A stretch of 64,000 nt of DNA from positions 2,418,001 through 2,482,000 of the forward strand of contig NZ_CP110011.1 of the NCBI RefSeq assembly GCF_025947345.1, in the 5' to 3' direction. The notes beneath the pieces are model-generated. The model saw only the letters and a program-made list of their open reading frames with translations. It was not told the DNA's origin and searched no databases. Below are positions 26,696-35,899 of this stretch, in pieces. Source of the DNA: Flavobacterium sp. N502536. GTDB lineage: Bacteria; Bacteroidota; Bacteroidia; Flavobacteriales; Flavobacteriaceae. The position numbers were made by a program, and so were the translations under genes. The first letter of the stretch is position 1. The number at the start of each line of letters is the position of its first letter.

Positions 26696-27931
26696 ATGAT
26701 CCTTAAGTTTCTAATTCTTTGCGCTCTTCTTCTATTTATTGAGTTCTATGCGTATCAGGCCTTTCGCACTTTGATCAAATTAAGATGGGTGTTGGTAGGG
26801 TATCAAATTATAAGTTTACTGCTTTTAATTTTTATCATGTATTCTTTTTCACAGGTTGACCGCTCCGTTGGACAAACGAGACAGTTTATGTTTACGACCG
26901 GTTTGATGCTGTTGGTTTATGTGCCAAAAATTGTACTGACACTAATCATGTTTGGCGAAGACATTTTTAGATTGGGAGCAGGAATAGTAAATTATTTTGT
27001 TTACAATTCAAGCGGTTCAGAGGCTATTCCGTCAAGGCGAAAATTCATCAGTCAGATTGGTTTGGGATTGGCAGCAGTTCCTTTTCTGTCTTTGATTTAT
27101 GGAATTTTTGAAGGGAAATATAACTTTAAAGTAATCAAACAAACCATCTTTTTCCCGGATCTTCCGGATGCTTTTGATGGGTTTAAAATTACTCAGATTT
27201 CCGACGTTCATAGCGGAAGTTTTGACAATCCGGATAAAATCAATTATGCCATTGACCTGATCAATGCTCAGGAAGCCGATTTAATTTTGTTTACCGGAGA
27301 TATTGTCAACACCCATGCTAAAGAAATGCATCCCTGGCTGGAAACCTTTAAAAGAATAAAGAATTATAAATATGGGAAATTCTCCGTTTTAGGAAACCAT
27401 GATTATGGCGAATATGTAACCTGGCCTTCTGAAAAAGAAAAAGACGAGAACTTCAAAGAAATTAAGAATCTTTATGGTCAGATAGGATTCGACCTTTTGT
27501 TAAACGAACACCGATACATTCAAAAAGGTGATGACAAAATTGCACTGATTGGGGTAGAAAACTGGGGAGAGAATTTTAAAAAGGCAGGAGATTTAAACAA
27601 AGCCTCTCAGAATGTCACTCAGGACGATTTTAAAGTGGTGATGAGCCATGATCCGACGCACTGGGAATACGAAATTAAAAATCATCCGAAAAAGTTTCAT
27701 TTAACACTGTCAGGACATACACATGGCATGCAATTTGGGATAGAAATTCCGGGTTATTTTAAATGGAGCCTTGCGCAGTATATCTATAAGCAGTGGGCAG
27801 GGTTGTATGAAAATGCAGGCCGATACGTTTATGTGAATCGTGGATTTGGTTTTCACGCTTATCCGGGGCGTGTAGGGATTATGCCCGAAATAACCGTGAT
27901 TGAACTAAAAAAAGGGAACAATGTGGCTTAA
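26696..27931 (+). CDS. Metallophosphoesterase with N-terminal membrane domain
   Basis: A 411-residue protein. About four hydrophobic segments (residues 1-20, 30-52, 65-90 and 120-140) form a membrane part; the calcineurin-like phosphoesterase domain follows (about 155-405). The metal-binding motifs are in order: ISDVHSG (D-x-H), FTGDIVNTH (GD), LGNHDYG (GNHD), VMSHDP and LSGHTHGMQFG (GHTH). This is the YkuE-type layout. The YkuE/LpxH-like substrate could be a phospholipid or UDP-lipid, but this is not shown by sequence. Confidence 0.91.
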   Translation: MILKFLILCALLLFIEFYAYQAFRTLIKLRWVLVGYQIISLLLLIFIMYSFSQVDRSVGQTRQFMFTTGLMLLVYVPKIVLTLIMFGEDIFRLGAGIVNYFVYNSSGSEAIPSRRKFISQIGLGLAAVPFLSLIYGIFEGKYNFKVIKQTIFFPDLPDAFDGFKITQISDVHSGSFDNPDKINYAIDLINAQEADLILFTGDIVNTHAKEMHPWLETFKRIKNYKYGKFSVLGNHDYGEYVTWPSEKEKDENFKEIKNLYGQIGFDLLLNEHRYIQKGDDKIALIGVENWGENFKKAGDLNKASQNVTQDDFKVVMSHDPTHWEYEIKNHPKKFHLTLSGHTHGMQFGIEIPGYFKWSLAQYIYKQWAGLYENAGRYVYVNRGFGFHAYPGRVGIMPEITVIELKKGNNVA

Positions 27932-27945
27932 TTCGTTAAAAATGC

Positions 27946-27953
27946 TACATTTG
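27946..27953 (+). promoter_or_regulatory. Promoter -7 element of the thioredoxin-like gene
   Basis: TACATTTG fits TAnnTTTG, 52 bp before the ATG at 28006. Confidence 0.5.
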
Positions 27954-28005
27954 TATATAATTATCTCTTTTTAAAAGATTAAAAAAGAATTAAATTTTTG
28001 GTTTT

Positions 28006-28308
28006 ATGTCAAAATTTGGAGAACTTATAAATGCTCAAGTTCCAGTGTTGATTGATTTTTACACCGATTGGAACGAATCATCTGTATCAATGCATCCTGT
28101 AATTAAGGATGTTGCGGCTGCACTTGGCGATAAAGCCAAGGTGATCAAAATTGATGTGGATAAAAATCAGGAATTAGCAGAAGCACTACGTATTAAGGGA
28201 CTTCCTACTTTAATGATTTATAAAGAAGGGCAAATGATCTGGAGACAATCCGGAGAACTTGATGCAAATACCATTATAGGAATTGTCCAGGAACAATTTA
28301 GTTTATAG
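28006..28308 (+). CDS. Thioredoxin-fold protein without cysteines
   Basis: A 100-residue protein that follows the thioredoxin fold over its whole length: VLIDFYTDW at the active-site strand, VIKIDVDKNQELAEALRIKGLPTLMIYKEG with the cis-proline motif KGLPTL. The catalytic WCGPC is replaced by WNESS, and the protein contains no cysteine at all, so it cannot do thiol-disulfide exchange. It could be a chaperone-like or binding module. It has its own promoter and no operon partner. Confidence 0.88.
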   Translation: MSKFGELINAQVPVLIDFYTDWNESSVSMHPVIKDVAAALGDKAKVIKIDVDKNQELAEALRIKGLPTLMIYKEGQMIWRQSGELDANTIIGIVQEQFSL

Positions 28309-28334
28309 AATAACGAACTTCTTAAGGATATTAT

Positions 28335-28970
28335 TTAATGAATAATATCAAATGTATACCCATTCTCTTTTAAAAAATGTAACGTTTTAGGCAGGGCAAA
28401 TTTTAAATTTGGTGATGCTTTTATACTGTCATGGAATACAATTACACTTCCTGATTTTACATTTTTAGTTACATTTTCAAGACATTTCTCGGGAGTAATA
28501 CTCTGATCGAAATCGGCGCTTAAAACGTCCCACATGATGATTTTGTACCCTAATTTTCTCAGGATTTTAGATTGTGCTTTTTTGATTTTCCCGTAGGGCG
28601 GGCGAAAGATAAGGTTGCACGTTTTTTCCTCTTTCAGAACGGCAGCGCAATGTTGCACATTTTGAATATAGTCATCGGTGTGGCTTTTCCAGCCATTAAC
28701 GTGATTCATGGTATGGTTGCCAATGGAATGCCCTTCTGTGATTAATTTTTCAAACAAAGACAAGTTGGCTTTGATGTTTTTTCCAATACAGAAGAAAGTA
28801 GCTTTTGCATCAAACTTCTTTAATTCAGATAAAACCCAGTCTGTAATCTCCGGAGTTGGGCCATCGTCAAAGGTGAGGTATATTTTCTTTTCGTTGTTTG
28901 GAATGTCCCAACAGTACTTAGAAAATACCCTTTTGATGAATGAATTTGTTTTTACCCAGTAAAAGCTCAT
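28335..28970 (-). CDS. Polysaccharide deacetylase family protein (NodB domain)
   Basis: A 211-residue NodB-homology protein. Motif 1 is TFDDGP (general base and metal Asp), motif 2 is HSIGNHTMNH (metal His residues), then RPPYGK (motif 3), WDVLSADFD (motif 4) and SVIVFHDS (motif 5). Such enzymes remove N-acetyl groups from chitin oligomers, peptidoglycan or similar glycans. No signal peptide is evident, so it may act in the cytoplasm or start elsewhere. It stands alone. Confidence 0.92.
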   Translation of the reverse strand: MSFYWVKTNSFIKRVFSKYCWDIPNNEKKIYLTFDDGPTPEITDWVLSELKKFDAKATFFCIGKNIKANLSLFEKLITEGHSIGNHTMNHVNGWKSHTDDYIQNVQHCAAVLKEEKTCNLIFRPPYGKIKKAQSKILRKLGYKIIMWDVLSADFDQSITPEKCLENVTKNVKSGSVIVFHDSIKASPNLKFALPKTLHFLKENGYTFDIIH

Positions 28971-29000
28971 TGTGTAGTGATTTACAGATATGTAAAATTA

Positions 29001-29041
29001 AAAAATGCAGCGCTACTAATCAAGCTGCGCTGCATTTTTTT
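29001..29041 (-). terminator. Intrinsic terminator of the DUF2723 gene
   Basis: ATGCAGCGC and GCGCTGCAT form a stem with a 13-nt loop; runs of A and T flank it on both sides, so it works on the minus strand after the DUF2723 gene. Confidence 0.85.
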
Positions 29042-29062
29042 AATTGCTATGTTTTTCGTATC

Positions 29063-32000
29063 TTATTCTTTTTCTCTTCCAAAGCGTTCGAAAACATTTA
29101 CATAAGTATTAAAAGTTACTTTATGTTTTTCGTAAAAAGCAAGATCCTTGTTCTCTTTCATCACTTGTAATAAGCTTCTGTAGCGCTCGATGTCTGTAAT
29201 GATATCAATCGCTAAGTCGGTTTGATCACCAGGCGTCAGAGTGGCATAATAGTTTAGTTCTTCTTTGTATTTCTGAACCAACTGGTTAAGCAAATCATGT
29301 GCTTTGGCAGTTTCTCCTACTTTGTAATATCCTCCTGCGAAAGGTTCTACTAAAGAGTAATAACCAAATTTGTCTACAGGCATTTTTGTCATGGCCAGTT
29401 CGATCACTTTTTTCGCTTTATCGGTTTTGCCTTCAACAATAAGCTGATTCATTAAACGGGATAAATTGGTACGGTAGGTGATGCTGTTTCTTCTGGTTTC
29501 AGGATCATGGTAAATGTTACCATTGCTGTTACCCCAGTCCCATTTCATTACAATATCGTAAGTTTTGTCAGCATCCATTTGTCCCATATCCATTGGACCT
29601 CCGTCTTTTGAAGGTACATTTTTAATAGGAACTAATTTGTAAACCATTCCGTCCAGCTGCAAATAGTCTTTTAACCATAAATAGTCTTCATCGTCAAAAG
29701 CGCCTCCGCTAAAATAAATTGGTCTTTTCCAATTGTTATTAGCCAGGATGTCCAGCATCATTAAACGGTTTTTGTACAAGGCACTTCCTTTGATGTCAAT
29801 ATCCATATAAGAAACGATAGAATCGTTGTATTTTGGATTAACGACTTTGTTTTTGATGATGACATTTTTGTCTATAGGAACTCTGATTTTGTTCGTAGGA
29901 TAAAAATGAATCGTTTGTCCGTTTTGTAAACCTACAGTTGATTTTGGATTTTTAATAAAATCAATAAAGTCCTTGATGTTCCAGCGGGTATCAATTTTAG
30001 GAATATGCGCTACATAATCCAATTTGTCACCCACATATTGATCGTGTGTAAAAGAAATTGGCAACGGATCAGACTCGTATGCTTTTGCTTTCATTTGATC
30101 GATATACCAGTCGGTCATAAACAGGCTGGTGTTTACGATTTTAACATCCGTTCTGATGTGTTCAATTTCCTGAGCATACCAAAGCGGGAAGGTATCGTTG
30201 TCTCCAATGGTAAATAAAATTGCATTTTTGTCGCAGGAGTTCAAATAAGCTTTTGCCATTGCAACAGCCGTGTATCTTCCTGAACGGTCGTGATCGTCCC
30301 AGTTTTGAGAAGCCATTAAAATAGGTGCGGCTAGTAAACTTGCAGCAATAATAACCGGGCCGGCAATTTTAGGGGCAACATATTTCTGGATGCTTTCGTA
30401 GAGCGAATAAACGCCAAATCCAATCCAGATGGCAAACACATAAAAAGAGCCTACTAAGGCATAATCTCTTTCACGAGGCTCAAAAGGTCTCTCGTTTAAG
30501 TATATTTTTAAAGCAATTCCGGTAAATAAGAATAAAGCTAAAAGAACATAGAAGCTTTTTAAGTCTTTATTGGCATGGTACATTAACCCGATAAGTCCCA
30601 AAATAAACGGCAAGAAGTAATAAACGTTTCTTCCTTTGTTGTTGGTTACATCAGCAGGTAAATTGTCCTGAGAGCCAAGGTGTAAAGAGTCAAGGGCTTT
30701 GATTCCGCTAATCCAGTTTCCGTCAATATTGTCGTATTTTCCTTGATTGTCACTCTGACGTCCAACGAAATTCCACATCAAATATCTCCAGTACATATAT
30801 CCAAATTGGTATTCGAACATGAAGCTAAAATTGTCTACAGCAGTTGGCTTCTCGATGATTAGATAGTCACCATAGCTTCTTAAGAATTTTACGTAACCTT
30901 CGTTGTCAATTTGTTTTTGAGCATACGCTTTTCTGAATTCTGAAACTGTTTTTTCAACTTCATTACGCAATTGTGCGGTAGCTTTGTTGTATTCCTCTTC
31001 GCTTAACTGACTGGCATCGATTCCGTATTTCCCTAAATCCTGCTCGTAGTCATAATTTGGGTTAATTTTGAATTGAGGAGGGTTAGTGAAATTGATATAG
31101 TTTTGAATGTGCCCTGTTTCGGTACTCCACATTCTAGGCAGAATCGTTTTTTGATTGTCGTCTGAATTTTGTTGAGCGTTTTTGTAATTATTGGTAATGA
31201 TATATTTACCGTTTTATAATCTCTTTCGTAGTTAGGAGCTTTATCTGAATACGGATTTTTAGCATCAAGACCTGCAAAAACTTCGGTGTACTGAGGGCCA
31301 TAAAACAACGGATTTACACCGTACTGTTCACGATTGTAGTAAGCAAGTACTTCGGCAGCATCAGACGGTTTATTTTCGTTAATTACAGTATTGGCATTCG
31401 CACGAACAGGAAGCATGATCCAGGTAGAGAATCCGATTAAAATAAATAGAACACAAAGAATAACCGTATTGTAAAAAATCAATCCTTTTTGTTTGGTGAA
31501 TTTTAATCCAAAATAGAAGAAAGCGATTAGAATAAGCGTTACAAAAATAGTTCCTGAGTTAAAAGGCAGTCCAAAACTATTTACCATGAAAACTTCAGTA
31601 TCTGCAAAGGCTGCCATAGTTAATGGTAAAAGCAATTTGAAGATGAAAAGCAAAACACCAATTACCACAACATTGGCAATAAGGAAGTTTTTGATCGTAA
31701 CTTTTTCGTAATGTTTGAAATAATAAAGGAATCCGATAGAAGGAATGGTTAATAAAGCCATAAAGTGAACTCCAAACGAAAGTCCGATAACAAGAGAGAT
31801 GATTAAAAGCCATTTGTTTCCTTTTGGCTGGTCCATATCCTGCTCCCAACGCAAACCAAGCCAGAAAAGCAAGGCAATTAATAAGGAGGCCATGGCATAA
31901 ACTTCGGCTTCAACGGCATTAAACCAGAAACTGTCAGAGAAAGTATAGGCAAGGGCTCCAACAAATGAACTTCCTAAAATAACAATTGAATTGTTTTGGT

Positions 32001-32340
32001 CGATTTCGGCAAAACGCCCTACAATTTTTTTCAAAATCATAGAAGAAGACCAAAACATAAACAGGATCGTAAAGGCACTTGAGAAAACCGACATCATATT
32101 AACCATTACCGCTACATGTTGTGCATCTGTCGCAAACATCGCGAAAAAAGCACCCATCATTTGAAATAAAGGAGCTCCGGGTGGGTGGCCTACTTCCAGT
32201 TTAGCTGCGGTGGCGATATACTCTCCGCAATCCCAAAAACTCATAGTAGGTTCAACGGTTAAGGTATAGGTAATTAAAGCGATTGCAAATGCAAACCAAC
32301 CAACAATAGTATTCCATTTATTGAAATTGAATTGTGCCAT
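29063..32340 (-). pseudogene. DUF2723 membrane protein, interrupted by a 1-bp frameshift near 31209
   Basis: The N-terminal part (32340 down to about 31210) holds the DUF2723 domain: WDCGEYIATAAKLEVGHPPGAPLF and about ten membrane helices. The C-terminal part (to 29063) continues in another frame with RERDYALVGSFYVFA, QNWDDHDRSGRY and NDTFPLWYAQEIEHIRTD. At about 31209 the text leaves the frame after YERDYKT; adding one base to the CC run at 31209-31210 restores GKYIITNNYKNAQQN and joins the halves into one 1092-residue protein. The domain is found in glycosyltransferase-like membrane proteins (TMEM260 relatives). Either a real mutation or a sequencing error. Confidence 0.88.
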
Positions 32341-32534
32341 ATTTAGGTGTTAAAATTTTGTAATTTTTCTATCGTACAAAGAAAATGTTTTTTTGTTTAA
32401 AGAAACGAGCATTAACAAAAAAAACTGTAAAAGTATTTGTTTGAAGTAAGGTGTTGTTTGTGAAATACTTGTGCAAACGTTACGGATTTTGAAGAAAAAA
32501 AAACAGCAAAAAATGATTTTTTTTCTTCAAAAAG

Positions 32535-32565
32535 CTTGTGCGAACTAAAAAAAGCTTTAAATTTG
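32535..32565 (+). promoter_or_regulatory. Promoter of tRNA-Gln copy 1
   Basis: TAAATTTG at 32558-32565 matches TAnnTTTG and a TTG lies at 32536-32538, 19 bp upstream. The tRNA begins 21 bp after the element. Confidence 0.7.
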
Positions 32566-32586
32566 CACTCGCTTAACCGCTTTTAC

Positions 32587-32657
32587 TGGTCTATGGTGTA
32601 ATGGTAACACAACTGTTTTTGGTGCAGTCTTTCTAGGTTCGAGTCCTAGTAGACCAA
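32587..32657 (+). tRNA. tRNA-Gln (anticodon TTG), copy 1
   Basis: A 71-nt cloverleaf. Acceptor arms TGGTCTA and TAGACCA pair fully, the T arm has TTCGAGTCC, and the anticodon stem ACTGT/GCAGT carries the loop TTTTGGT with anticodon TTG. The discriminator is A and CCA is not encoded. A terminator follows at 32663. The gene is identical to the copy at 32966-33036. Confidence 0.95.
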
Positions 32658-32662
32658 CGTAA

Positions 32663-32689
32663 AGCCTCTCATTCGAGAGGCTTTTTTTA
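32663..32689 (+). terminator. Intrinsic terminator of tRNA-Gln copy 1
   Basis: AGCCTCTC and GAGAGGCT pair around ATTC, followed by a T-run. The same hairpin follows copy 2. Confidence 0.93.
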
Positions 32690-32937
32690 TGCCCTGATGT
32701 TTCGGTCCGTTTTAAGATGTGGGCAAAAGTTGGGGTTTAGAAAAAAATAAGCAAGAGGGTAAAAATAAATCTGGGTTTCTTGTTGTTTTGAGCAAGAAGC
32801 TGACTTTGTGAGGTTTGTGTGGGTTTTTGAGGTGAAAAGGAAAGCGGGAGAGTGGAAAAAGGTGTAGTAGTACGATTCGCTAATTCTTAAATATTCATTT
32901 TTTGTTAAAAAAAGTTTGCGTAAACTAAAAAAAGTTT

Positions 32938-32945
32938 TAATTTTG
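32938..32945 (+). promoter_or_regulatory. Promoter -7 element of tRNA-Gln copy 2
   Basis: TAATTTTG matches TAnnTTTG and lies 20 bp before the tRNA, as in copy 1. The next bases, GCACTCGCTTAA, are shared with copy 1. Confidence 0.7.
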
Positions 32946-32965
32946 CACTCGCTTAATCGCACTGC

Positions 32966-33036
32966 TGGTCTATGGTGTAATGGTAACACAACTGTTTTTG
33001 GTGCAGTCTTTCTAGGTTCGAGTCCTAGTAGACCAA
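32966..33036 (+). tRNA. tRNA-Gln (anticodon TTG), copy 2
   Basis: Identical in all 71 positions to the copy at 32587-32657. Promoter-flanking and terminator sequences are also shared in part, so the two arose by a local duplication. Confidence 0.95.
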
Positions 33037-33043
33037 CATAAAA

Positions 33044-33071
33044 AGCCTCTCATTCGAGAGGCTTTTTTTTA
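33044..33071 (+). terminator. Intrinsic terminator of tRNA-Gln copy 2
   Basis: Same AGCCTCTC/GAGAGGCT hairpin as copy 1, followed by eight T residues. Confidence 0.93.
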
Positions 33072-33124
33072 TGCTTTAGTTTTTCTGAAAGTGCCGGATT
33101 GTAAAATTTGTCAGCTGGACTCTT

Positions 33125-33949
33125 TTAGATTTTGAATGTAAGTACTGGTCTGATCGCGTGATTGACTAATCCTTCGCTAATGCTTCCGTTGAAAAAGTGT
33201 GCAAAACCGGTTCTTCCGTGTGTGCACATTCCGATGATGTCGGCATTAATGCTGTTGGCGAAATTGATGATTCCTTTTTCGATGTTGGTGTCGTTGTAGA
33301 TTTGAGCCGTGTAATTGTTGAGATCAAATTTGGAGACAAAAGCATCTATGGTTTGCTGAACTTCGTGAGTGGGTTTGAAGCTGTTGGGAGTGCAGATGGT
33401 GACTAAGTGTATTTTTGAATCGAAAATTTTGGTTAATTTCAGGAATTTTTCAAAAGGTTTTTTGGCTTCCTCTGAGAAATCTGAAGCGAAAACAATATCG
33501 GAAGCGCTAAAATTGGTGATGTTTTTTTTGATTACCAGGACTGGGGTTTCGGAATTTCGAACTACTTTTTCGGTATTGGAGCCAATTAAGAGTTCTTCGA
33601 TGCCGGATGATCCGTGTGATCCCATTATAATTAAATCAATTTCGTATTCTTTGCTTACCTGAGTGATGCCGTGAATCGGTTTGTCTATTTTTACAATTTC
33701 GGTAACCGGAATCCCGTCCAGATAAGGTTTCGAGGAAATTTGATCGAGCATTTCGTTGGCTTTTTTCATAAAAAGCATGGTTTCCGGAATGCTTGTACCG
33801 CCCAGAACTGCGTCGTTCATTTGGCTTGGTAATTCGAGCATGTGTAAAATGATAATCTCAGAATTGTTTTTCTTTGCAATCTGAGAAGCGACTTTTAAAG
33901 CGTCTTCCGCATGTTCGGAGAAGTCGGTAGGAACTAGGATTCGTTTCAT
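33125..33949 (-). CDS. Universal stress protein with two UspA domains
   Basis: A 274-residue protein of two tandem UspA folds. The first (about 1-142) starts RILVPTDFSEHAEDAL and ends with the nucleotide-binding motif MGSHGSSGIEELLIGSNTE, the G-2x-G-9x-G-(S/T) pattern of ATP-binding members. The second (about 150-274) starts VFASDFSEEA and ends CTHGRTGFAHFFNGSIS, also close to that motif. Such proteins are induced by starvation and other stress. It stands alone on the minus strand, divergent from rimP. Confidence 0.93.
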   Translation of the reverse strand: MKRILVPTDFSEHAEDALKVASQIAKKNNSEIIILHMLELPSQMNDAVLGGTSIPETMLFMKKANEMLDQISSKPYLDGIPVTEIVKIDKPIHGITQVSKEYEIDLIIMGSHGSSGIEELLIGSNTEKVVRNSETPVLVIKKNITNFSASDIVFASDFSEEAKKPFEKFLKLTKIFDSKIHLVTICTPNSFKPTHEVQQTIDAFVSKFDLNNYTAQIYNDTNIEKGIINFANSINADIIGMCTHGRTGFAHFFNGSISEGLVNHAIRPVLTFKI

Positions 33950-34033
33950 GGTGTTTTAGGGCTTGAATAGTTAAAAATCGATTATTTTTATGTATTTATA
34001 AAGATAAGAAATATTTTTAGGGCAATCTATTTA

Positions 34034-34063
34034 TTTTGATTTATAAAAAAAACACTATATTTG
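34034..34063 (+). promoter_or_regulatory. Promoter of the rimP-nusA-infB operon
   Basis: TATATTTG at 34056-34063 matches TAnnTTTG, and a TTTTGA lies about 20 bp upstream (34034-34039). Transcription should start at about 34070, leaving a leader of some 56 nt that holds the hairpin at 34092-34112. Confidence 0.7.
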
Positions 34064-34090
34064 CACCGTTATTTATTAAAATCTAAATAA

Positions 34091-34117
34091 TGAGGGGACT
34101 AAGTGTCCCCTCTTTTT
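34091..34117 (+). promoter_or_regulatory. Leader hairpin with T-run before rimP (attenuator-like)
   Basis: GAGGGGAC and GTCCCCTC form an 8-bp GC-rich stem with a 5-nt loop, followed directly by TTTTT. It has the shape of an intrinsic terminator but lies between the promoter and rimP, 8 bp before the start codon, so it may attenuate the operon. Confidence 0.7.
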
Positions 34118-34125
34118 ATAAAATT

Positions 34126-34590
34126 ATGACATTTAAAGAAAAAGTAAACGGATTAATTACAGAAGCACTTCTGGAAAAGCCATCGATCTTTTTGATTGAT
34201 CTGGCTGTGTCAGACTCTTTTAAGGTTAGTGTTGGTTTAGATGGTGATAATGGAGTGGCGCTGCAGGATTGTATTGATGTAAGTCGTGCAATCGAGAATA
34301 ATCTGGATCGTGAAGAGCAGGATTTTTCGCTTGAAGTAGCCTCTGTTGGAGTAGGGTCACCTTTGAAAATGACAAGACAATACATCAAAAATATTGGTAG
34401 AACGTTGATTGTTACTACAAATACTGAAAAAATTGAAGCAGAATTGGTGGAAGCTAACGATGTTTTTATAATTTTGTCTTGGAAAGCAAGAGAACCGAAA
34501 AAAGTAGGAAAAGGAAAAGAAACAGTTCAAAAAGAGCAACAAATACCTTATACAGAAATTAAAGAGGCAATTGTTACAGTAACATTTTAA
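34126..34590 (+). CDS. rimP: Ribosome maturation factor RimP
   Basis: RimP assists assembly of the 30S subunit. The 154-residue protein has the N-terminal alpha/beta domain with [16 protein letters not shown] and the [17 protein letters not shown] block (usually EVSSPGxxRPL), and a C-terminal SH3-like domain. The ATG at 34126 (MTFKEKV) was chosen; an earlier ATG at 34090 would translate the leader hairpin. It is first in the classical rimP-nusA-infB order. Confidence 0.94.
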   Translation: MTFKEKVNGLITEALLEKPSIFLIDLAVSDSFKVSVGLDGDNGVALQDCIDVSRAIENNLDREEQDFSLEVASVGVGSPLKMTRQYIKNIGRTLIVTTNTEKIEAELVEANDVFIILSWKAREPKKVGKGKETVQKEQQIPYTEIKEAIVTVTF

Positions 34591-34603
34591 TTAAAGAATT
34601 CGC

Positions 34604-35851
34604 ATGGAAAATTTAGCATTAATCGATTCATTCTCAGAGTTTAAAGATAATAAACTTATTGATCGTGTAACGCTTATGGCAATTTTAGAGGACGTGTTTA
34701 GAAATGCATTGAAGAAAAAATACGGTTCTGATGATAACTTCGACATCATTATAAATCCTGATAAAGGAGATATGGAGATCTGGAGAAGAAGAGTAATTGT
34801 TGCTGATGAGGATCTGGATTTTGAAAACGAAGAGATTACTTTAACTGAAGCAAGAATGATTGAAGCTGATTTTGAAATCGGTGAAGAGGTTTCTGAAGAG
34901 GTAAAATTGATTGATTTAGGAAGAAGAGCTATTTTGGCTTTGCGTCAAAACTTAATATCTAAAATTCACGAACACGATAATACAAATCTTTACAAGCAAT
35001 TTAAAGATATTATCGGTGATATTTATACTGCCGAAGTACACCACGTACGTCCAAGAGTTGTAATTTTGGTCGATGATGAAGGAAATGAGATTGTGCTTCC
35101 AAAAGAAAAACAAATTCCATCTGACTTTTTCCGTAAAGGAGATAATGTTCGTGGAATTATTGAAAGCGTTGAATTGAAAGGAAACAAACCTCAAATTATC
35201 ATGTCAAGAACTTCTGAGAAGTTTTTGGAGAAATTGTTTGAGCAGGAAATTCCTGAAGTATTCGACGGTTTAATTACAGTGAAAAATGTAGTGCGTATCC
35301 CGGGTGAAAAAGCAAAAGTAGCGGTAGATTCTTACGATGACAGAATTGATCCGGTTGGAGCTTGTGTGGGTATGAAAGGATCTCGTATTCACGGAATCGT
35401 TCGTGAGTTAGGAAACGAAAACATTGATGTAATTAACTATACAAACAATATTCAATTGTTTATTACAAGAGCCTTGAGTCCTGCTAAAGTTTCGTCTATC
35501 AAAATTGACGAAGAAAATAAAAGAGCTGAAGTTTTCTTGAAGTTAGAAGAAGTTTCTAAAGCAATTGGTAGAGGAGGTCATAATATAAAATTAGCAGGTC
35601 AGTTAACGGGTTACGAGTTAGATGTTATCAGAGAAGGTGATGTTGCTAGTGGCGAAGACGATGACGTTGAATTAACTGAGTTTTCAGATGAAATTGAAGG
35701 CTGGGTTATCGAAGAATTTGCAAAAATTGGTTTAGATACAGCTAGAAGTATCTTAAAGCAAGAAGTAGAAGATTTAGTAAGAAGAACAGATTTAGAAGAG
35801 GAAACGATTCTTGATGTTATGAAAATACTAAAAGAAGAGTTTGATAGCTAG
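34604..35851 (+). CDS. nusA: Transcription termination/antitermination factor NusA
   Basis: NusA binds RNA polymerase and controls pausing, termination and antitermination. The 415-residue protein contains an N-terminal polymerase-binding domain, an S1 domain (about 130-200) and two KH domains, with DPVGACVGMKGSRI and AIGRGGHNIKLA as their GXXG loops. It lacks the acidic repeats found at the C-terminus of E. coli NusA (495 aa). It follows rimP by 13 bp. Confidence 0.97.
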   Translation: MENLALIDSFSEFKDNKLIDRVTLMAILEDVFRNALKKKYGSDDNFDIIINPDKGDMEIWRRRVIVADEDLDFENEEITLTEARMIEADFEIGEEVSEEVKLIDLGRRAILALRQNLISKIHEHDNTNLYKQFKDIIGDIYTAEVHHVRPRVVILVDDEGNEIVLPKEKQIPSDFFRKGDNVRGIIESVELKGNKPQIIMSRTSEKFLEKLFEQEIPEVFDGLITVKNVVRIPGEKAKVAVDSYDDRIDPVGACVGMKGSRIHGIVRELGNENIDVINYTNNIQLFITRALSPAKVSSIKIDEENKRAEVFLKLEEVSKAIGRGGHNIKLAGQLTGYELDVIREGDVASGEDDDVELTEFSDEIEGWVIEEFAKIGLDTARSILKQEVEDLVRRTDLEEETILDVMKILKEEFDS

Positions 35852-35899
35852 TTATCTGCTCTAACAACACAACGAAAAAGGTAATAATAAAAAGGTTAT

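Larger units (their letters stand above)
32658..32965. other. 308-bp spacer between the two tRNA-Gln genes
   Basis: It contains the terminator of copy 1 (32663-32689), AT-rich sequence without supported coding content, and the promoter of copy 2 (TAATTTTG at 32938-32945). A 100-codon minus-strand frame here shows no family features and overlaps the terminator. Confidence 0.6.

Noticed and set aside
32687..32989. A 100-codon open frame on the minus strand between and across the tRNA-Gln genes
   Set aside because: It overlaps the promoter, tRNA and terminator of the tRNA units, has no family features and no start signal.
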